Position numbers and translations under genes: made by a program. Below the pieces are notes generated by a model, which was not told where the DNA came from, made no database searches, and was given only the letters and a program-made list of their open reading frames with translations. From a virus: DNA of 34,410 nucleotides. Of the stretch, positions 30,549 through 34,410 are shown one piece after another (the first letter of the stretch is position 1; each line of letters starts with the position of its first letter). The DNA lies in the IMG/VR virus record IMGVR_UViG_3300017991_000256, positions 1-34,410 of that record, one strand, 5' to 3'.

Positions 30549-31758
30549 CTTCCGCTCCTTCCTTGGCATTCAAGATTTCACGGACAGCCCGCCGCACTAC
30601 TTCCGGGGGCACCCGCTCGTTCAAGTTCAACAAAGGCGGGGTCCGGTCCCGCCTGACTTGGGTTCCACGGGCGTGGATTTGCACGATCAGATCAAACTCC
30701 CCCCACCGCGTTGCCGGGATACCGCCCAGGGTCACGTCCGCGATCTTCTGAAGCATCCTCACGGGTGGCGTGCCAGCACCATTCAAGCACAGCACCTTCC
30801 ACCGCTGGGTCACCGCCTGGGCTTCCAGCTTCACGGGGTTCTTTGGCACCACGCCCGTCACCCCCAAGGCTCGCAGCACGTCCGGCGAAGTGATTGCCTT
30901 CCGGGCGTGAGTGGCCACCGGACAGCCGGGTTGCAAGGCCCGCGTCGGGCTCATGTTCAGCCGCTCGTAGGCGTCCACCGCCTTCAGACTGGGATACAGC
31001 CCAATCACGTCATCCGGGCAGGTGTTCGTGAACACCACCGCACCGGGCACGCCCAGCAACCCGCACACGTGTGCGAACCCGCTGTCCGTGCCCGCAAACA
31101 GGTGAGCCCCCGCACACTCCTCCGCCTGCCACAGTAGGTCGTCCGATTGTTCGCTCAGCTTGAGCACGTAGGGCGGGGCGTGTATGCCCCACTCGTCCTT
31201 CGTGCCCAACATCTTGACAAGGTAGCCCCGGTCCACAAGTCCCTGGACCACAGCCCGCCACTTGCGGTCTGTCCACCGCCGGTTCGGATTGCTGGCCCCA
31301 GCATGGACCACCGCGACCTTGTGACCGTCTTGCAACTGGGGGGCATACGGGAACGTGAACTTGCCGGGGCTGACCGCCAGCCCCACCCGTTCGCTGACCA
31401 GCCCGTAGTAGGAACCCTCCCGCAAGGCGTGGGCGTGGTTCAACGTGAAACTGAACTCCAACAGAACGTCCCACTTGGTCCGCACCGCCGGGTCGTTCAG
31501 CCGTGTAGTGGGCAGCACCTCGTCCACACCCTCCATCTGCCGAAGCAGTGGGAGCACGTGGTCCATCGCCGCCGCCCCTACGTGGCAGGTGGGGTATTCC
31601 GCCTTCAGGGCCTTGGCCGTACCGCCAAGAGCAATCAGGCAGTCGCCCACCCCGGCCGTGAACCGGAGGGCGATCCGCTTCCCCGCCCAAACGTCCGGCA
31701 GCTCCCGGGCAGGCTCCCGGGGGCTTTCCAGGTGGGCAAACTCGTCGTCGTTCAGCAT
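30529..31758 (-). CDS. GT9-family (heptosyltransferase-like) glycosyltransferase
   Basis: The product has 409 residues from the ATG at 31758; a longer reading to 31983 runs into the capsid gene and is rejected. AGVGDCLIALG (35-45) is the GxGDxLxxxP-type N-terminal motif, VVHAGASNPNRRWTDRKW (150-167) matches the 'GAS..RRW....W' signature, and GTDSGFAHVCGLLGVP (223-238) matches the GxDTGxxHLA donor-site motif of ADP-heptose transferases. The last 120 residues are an extra domain not seen in typical GT9 enzymes. It lies between capsid and connector genes, and its start follows a terminator-like hairpin by 14 nt. A palindrome copy is inside, at A-H-V-C-G. Confidence 0.82.
   Translation of the reverse strand: MLNDDEFAHLESPREPARELPDVWAGKRIALRFTAGVGDCLIALGGTAKALKAEYPTCHVGAAAMDHVLPLLRQMEGVDEVLPTTRLNDPAVRTKWDVLLEFSFTLNHAHALREGSYYGLVSERVGLAVSPGKFTFPYAPQLQDGHKVAVVHAGASNPNRRWTDRKWRAVVQGLVDRGYLVKMLGTKDEWGIHAPPYVLKLSEQSDDLLWQAEECAGAHLFAGTDSGFAHVCGLLGVPGAVVFTNTCPDDVIGLYPSLKAVDAYERLNMSPTRALQPGCPVATHARKAITSPDVLRALGVTGVVPKNPVKLEAQAVTQRWKVLCLNGAGTPPVRMLQKIADVTLGGIPATRWGEFDLIVQIHARGTQVRRDRTPPLLNLNERVPPEVVRRAVREILNAKEGAEDGSDSE
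31062..31075. repeat. CGCACACGTGTGCG palindrome, copy 6
   Basis: A perfect 14-bp palindrome inside the GT9-like gene, encoding A-H-V-C-G in the same frame as copy 1. Confidence 0.95.
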
Positions 31759-31771
31759 CGCACCATCCCCG

Positions 31772-31824
31772 AATGAAAGAGGCCCGCCCCCAGGCCCCCG
31801 GGCGAGGGAACCGGAGGGCGGGCC
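31772..31824 (-). terminator. Intrinsic terminator-like hairpin after the capsid gene
   Basis: On the minus strand GGCCCGCCC (31824-31816) pairs perfectly over 9 bp with GGGCGGGCC (31789-31781), followed by TCTTTCATT. The T-tract is weak. The loop (26 nt) could fold further. It follows the major capsid gene stop by about 30 nt, as often seen after highly expressed capsid genes, and lies 14 nt before the next start codon. Confidence 0.6.
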
Positions 31825-31853
31825 GTAGGTCCAAACGTGCCACCCCGGGCAGG

Positions 31854-32858
31854 CTACGAGTAGTCGGCCCCGGACATGGCCACGTTTTCGGCCAGGATCA
31901 CCAGATCGGGGTTCTCCACCTCGAAGTCCACGCGGAAGTGGATGGTGACTTCCCACACGTCCTGACGCGGCTGGCGGTCCCACTCGATGGTGATGTCCCG
32001 CTGGACAAAGTAGATCAAGTTCTGGAGCGGGGTCAGCCAGATTTCCGAGCCGTCCGTGCCCGCCGTGCCAAAGGACAAGTCCTCGGGCATGAGGGGAACT
32101 TCGAGCATGGGAATACCCCAGGGGCCGGGCACGGTGCCGTTCGCCAAGGCGGTGTCACCGCCGCCCGTTTCCCGGTCGCTCCAGTCCAGCATCCACTTGT
32201 CATAGGGACCGCTGGGCACGATCCACACGTAGTTCGGCCGGGCCGCACGGTAGCGGCTGGGGATTGCCCGCTTCATGTCGTAGTAGAGCTTCTTGGACGG
32301 GGCTTTCCCCCCGGCGTCGATTTGCTGGGCCGCCGGGACCTCCGCCTGCAAGATTTTGCTCCACCCGTCATTCACGCCGAGCAGGTTGTTTTCGGCCGAT
32401 TGGGTGTCCCCGGTGGCCAAGCTGTCGTCCCCCTCGATGGCCGCCATTTCCGTGTCAATGGCGATCCGCTTGGAGAACATATTCAGCAGGGTGTCCCGGA
32501 TGCCGTTGCCCTCCAGGTTGTCCTCGATGAAGTCGGTCTTCAGGTCAAACGCACTGCGGTACTTCTCGCAGTCGTAGGTGACCACCGCTTCGCTGGGAAC
32601 CCGGGTGCTGGCCTTGCTGGTCGTGTGGGCACCTTCCGTCACGATGGTGCCGAGGTCCAGCTTGTTGATCTCGCCCTTGTTGCGGTTCGTTCGCACCACG
32701 CGGACCCGCTGCATCAGCACGCTCTCGTTCACCACGAGGTCGATGAAGCGGTTCGCTTGCTGGCGGTTCAGAACCGAATTGGGCAGGCTGTTCGCGTCCA
32801 CCGCCGACTTGCTGGCAACCAACTGGTCGATGGGGAGCTTGATTTCTACGGTACTCAC
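31854..32858 (-). CDS. Major capsid protein, HK97 fold
   Basis: The product has 334 residues. It starts at GTG 32858 with AAGGAGG 8 nt upstream. RVVRTNRNKGEINKLDLGTI near the N-terminus is the N-arm to E-loop style beta region; DLKTDFIEDNLEGNGIRDTL and MFSKRIAIDTEMAAIEGDDS are the spine helix and P-domain helix; IPMLEVPLMPEDLSFGTAGT and LIYFVQRDITIEWDRQ near the end are the A-domain and final P-domain strands of HK97-like capsids. It follows protease-scaffold and precedes a terminator. The family is clear; the exact group is not. Confidence 0.9.
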   Translation of the reverse strand: MSTVEIKLPIDQLVASKSAVDANSLPNSVLNRQQANRFIDLVVNESVLMQRVRVVRTNRNKGEINKLDLGTIVTEGAHTTSKASTRVPSEAVVTYDCEKYRSAFDLKTDFIEDNLEGNGIRDTLLNMFSKRIAIDTEMAAIEGDDSLATGDTQSAENNLLGVNDGWSKILQAEVPAAQQIDAGGKAPSKKLYYDMKRAIPSRYRAARPNYVWIVPSGPYDKWMLDWSDRETGGGDTALANGTVPGPWGIPMLEVPLMPEDLSFGTAGTDGSEIWLTPLQNLIYFVQRDITIEWDRQPRQDVWEVTIHFRVDFEVENPDLVILAENVAMSGADYS

Positions 32859-32938
32859 TCTCAGACCCTCCTTGGGGGTTTCGCGTTATTGGAAACAGAC
32901 GCAAAGTTCGGGCACGTGGCCCAGGTGGGGCGAGGGCA

Positions 32939-33553
32939 CTACTGCTTCGGCAGGAAGGGCCACAGACCGTCGAACACGTGGTTCGGGTCCTCCTTGGCCT
33001 TCTTCTCGGCCTCCACTTTCTCGTCCCGCTCCGTGTCCGGGGGTGTGGCCTTGCCCAGTGCCGCAACGGTCTTCTGGACCTCCTGCAACCCCGTCGCCAG
33101 CCCCGCCAGCATCTTCTCGACCGCCGTGGGCTGGGGCTCCGTGTCCGTCTTCTTGTCCGTGTCCGATTTCTTTTCCGTGTCCGTCTTGCCCGTGCCGTCG
33201 CCAGCACCGGCAGCCGCTTCGGCGTCGGCCTTCTTCTTGGCCTCCTCCTCCGCCTTGGCCTTCTCGGCAGCCGCCTTCTCGGCTTCCGCCTTGGCCTTTT
33301 CCTCGTCCGTGGGCTCCGTCTTGGCCTGGGCCGCCTTCTGGGCCTCCGCCATGACCTTGAACCCTTCGCCCACGGTCTTCAGGGTTTCGCTCATCGCGTC
33401 CAGGGTGGGCTTCAGTGCCTCCGTGACAGCACCCGCCACGCTCTGGCCCAGGACCTCCGCCGCCTTCTGGGCGTCGGTCTTCTGGTTCTGCGTGTCGCTG
33501 CCAGCACCGTCACCGGGCTGCCCGGCAGCATCTTTCTTCGTTTCTTCCGCCAT
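32939..33553 (-). CDS. Capsid scaffold, nested in-frame start within the protease gene
   Basis: An internal ATG at 33553 (MAEETKKDAAG) has TAAGGAGTT with ATG 9 nt after the GGAG, one of the best ribosome sites in the window. It would give a 204-residue protein identical to the last part of the protease polypeptide. The sequence is low-complexity, charged and coiled-coil (EKAKAEAEKAAAEKAKAEEE, TEKKSDTDKKTDTE), ending in VFDGLWPFLPKQ, typical of scaffolds. This is the lambda C/Nu3 arrangement, in which the scaffold starts inside the protease gene. Confidence 0.75.
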   Translation of the reverse strand: MAEETKKDAAGQPGDGAGSDTQNQKTDAQKAAEVLGQSVAGAVTEALKPTLDAMSETLKTVGEGFKVMAEAQKAAQAKTEPTDEEKAKAEAEKAAAEKAKAEEEAKKKADAEAAAGAGDGTGKTDTEKKSDTDKKTDTEPQPTAVEKMLAGLATGLQEVQKTVAALGKATPPDTERDEKVEAEKKAKEDPNHVFDGLWPFLPKQ

Positions 33554-34410
33554 GTTTGGCAACTCCTTAGAAACGGGTTCGCCCGATGCGGGCATGAATT
33601 GTGATAGGGCAGCCGCCAGCACTTCCGCCAAAGGCTCCCCACGGGTCTTATCTACTGGGGTCTTGTCACCCGGGCCGCTGGCCTGGGCCGCTTTATTCGT
33701 AGGCCCCGCCACGACGTAGACGCCGGGCTGGAGCCGTACCGTCACAAGTTTCTCGACGGGAAAGAGTTCCGGGGCTTGCTGGAGGGCGTAGAAGTTGCCC
33801 GCCTCCTCCCGGATAGCGTTAGAGCGTAGCCCGTGGTTCTTGAGGCACTCCTCCGCCGCCTTGCGGCTGTCGAACCGGGTGCCCTCCAGGACTACGAGTT
33901 GCACCGCGTAGGGCTGGCCCCCCAGGGCCGCCAGATGCCCGTTCGCGTTCTTGCCCACCACAAAGGTGGAGTCCGGGTTGTCCGGGATGTTGACAAGGCT
34001 GACCTCCCAAAGGTCAATGCTCTTGAAAATCCGTTCCGTTTCCCCCCGGGTGTTCACCCGGTAGTCCACGCGGACCAAACCCCGCCAGGAAAAGGCCGCC
34101 AGCTCCCCACGCTGGACCATCTTTATCACGTCCGGCTCGCTGACAACCGCCACCACAAACAGGCCCCGGGCACCCGCCTTCAGATTGGGCACACGGGCCT
34201 TCGGAATGGTGGTCCGCACTTCCCGGCTCGCCACCTCTTGGACGCCCCACACCTCCGGGTCGTCTGTCTTGACCAGCTTGGCGACGTACACCTGCTCAGG
34301 CCGCCCCGCCGCCACCCGGTTGCCCATCCGGTCGATCCAGAAATCGTGATTGACCAGTAGCGTGGGGGCCGCCATGAACTGGTCAATGTCAAACTCCTCC
34401 GGGGGCACAA
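32939..34410 (-). CDS. Prohead protease fused to scaffold, 5' end outside the window
   Basis: At least 489 residues are visible; the true start is probably beyond 34410 because the usual 30-40 residues before the first motif are missing. With 34408 as residue 1, LLVNHDF has H21 and AAFSWRGL has S107, the expected catalytic His and Ser of the HK97/U35 prohead serine protease, and LWEVSLVNIPDNPDS (133-147) is the family signature. A small alpha/beta segment follows at 160-215 (EGTRFDSRKAAEECLKNHGL). The C-terminal third is the scaffold. The protease trims scaffold and capsid proteins during head maturation. Confidence 0.88.
   Translation of the reverse strand, partial: VPPEEFDIDQFMAAPTLLVNHDFWIDRMGNRVAAGRPEQVYVAKLVKTDDPEVWGVQEVASREVRTTIPKARVPNLKAGARGLFVVAVVSEPDVIKMVQRGELAAFSWRGLVRVDYRVNTRGETERIFKSIDLWEVSLVNIPDNPDSTFVVGKNANGHLAALGGQPYAVQLVVLEGTRFDSRKAAEECLKNHGLRSNAIREEAGNFYALQQAPELFPVEKLVTVRLQPGVYVVAGPTNKAAQASGPGDKTPVDKTRGEPLAEVLAAALSQFMPASGEPVSKELPNMAEETKKDAAGQPGDGAGSDTQNQKTDAQKAAEVLGQSVAGAVTEALKPTLDAMSETLKTVGEGFKVMAEAQKAAQAKTEPTDEEKAKAEAEKAAAEKAKAEEEAKKKADAEAAAGAGDGTGKTDTEKKSDTDKKTDTEPQPTAVEKMLAGLATGLQEVQKTVAALGKATPPDTERDEKVEAEKKAKEDPNHVFDGLWPFLPKQ

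Noticed and set aside
31759-31983. N-terminal extension of the GT9-like gene up to 31983
   Set aside because: It would run through the terminator hairpin and into the end of the capsid gene, and the GT9 family starts with the strand just after the ATG at 31758.
31773-33719. Long plus-strand open frame (about 648 codons) across the capsid and protease genes
   Set aside because: It is antisense to two well-supported genes, and its composition reflects the complement of GC-rich codons. It crosses unrelated genes and shows no domain.
1-34410. CRISPR array, tRNA, rRNA or insertion sequence
   Set aside because: I saw no regularly spaced repeats, no tRNA cloverleaf-like sequence, and no transposase or terminal repeats.

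Overview
The window is a contiguous piece of a tailed double-stranded DNA phage or prophage (Caudoviricetes). It is GC-rich, and every supported gene lies on the minus strand, so the genes are read from position 34410 down to 1. Genes are tightly packed: stops and starts often overlap as ATGA, GTGA or TGATG, and most starts have a clear AGGAG-type ribosome binding site. A tape measure protein of about 1236 residues, a frameshifted tail assembly chaperone pair and a single major tail protein, with no sign of a sheath, suggest a siphovirus. The host cannot be named from the sequence. The promoters look like ordinary sigma-70 sites, one placed so that its mRNA would be leaderless. There is no tRNA, integrase, terminase, portal or lysis gene in the window.

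Layout in reading order. (1) Head and connector, 34410-27886: prohead protease with a nested in-frame scaffold gene, HK97-fold major capsid protein, a terminator-like hairpin, a GT9-type glycosyltransferase, a small membrane/coiled-coil protein, a small possible decoration protein, a head-tail adaptor with a possible +1 frameshift extension, a head-closure protein and an HK97 gp10-like protein. (2) Tail, 27785-19282: tail terminator-like protein, major tail protein, three small unknowns, the G/GT chaperone pair, tape measure, a distal tail-like protein and a cysteine-rich protein with an FN3-like segment. (3) A sugar-modification cassette, 19262-14226: GNT-I-like glycosyltransferase, small zinc-ribbon protein, GT4 glycosyltransferase fused to a methyltransferase, TagF-like transferase and a separate methyltransferase. 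(4) A tail hub-like gene, 14242-12290. (5) Replication, 12251-1: winged-helix initiator, DnaC-like loader, DnaB-like helicase, primase, gp32-like zinc SSB, family A DNA polymerase with a zinc-ribbon insertion, SF2 helicase and RecA-like recombinase. Three sulfotransferase-like genes lie within or next to this block, the last cut by the left edge.

Replication genes 12251-228 could form a nearly complete replisome. The glycosyltransferases, methyltransferases and sulfotransferases together look like a pathway that builds and sulfates a glycan. The target could be a virion protein, a host surface polymer or something else, and the sequence does not say which.

The most unusual DNA-level signal is a perfect palindrome, CGCACACGTGTGCG, present six times. 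Two copies are intergenic, and the other four sit inside unrelated genes in two different reading frames, which points to selection on the DNA itself.
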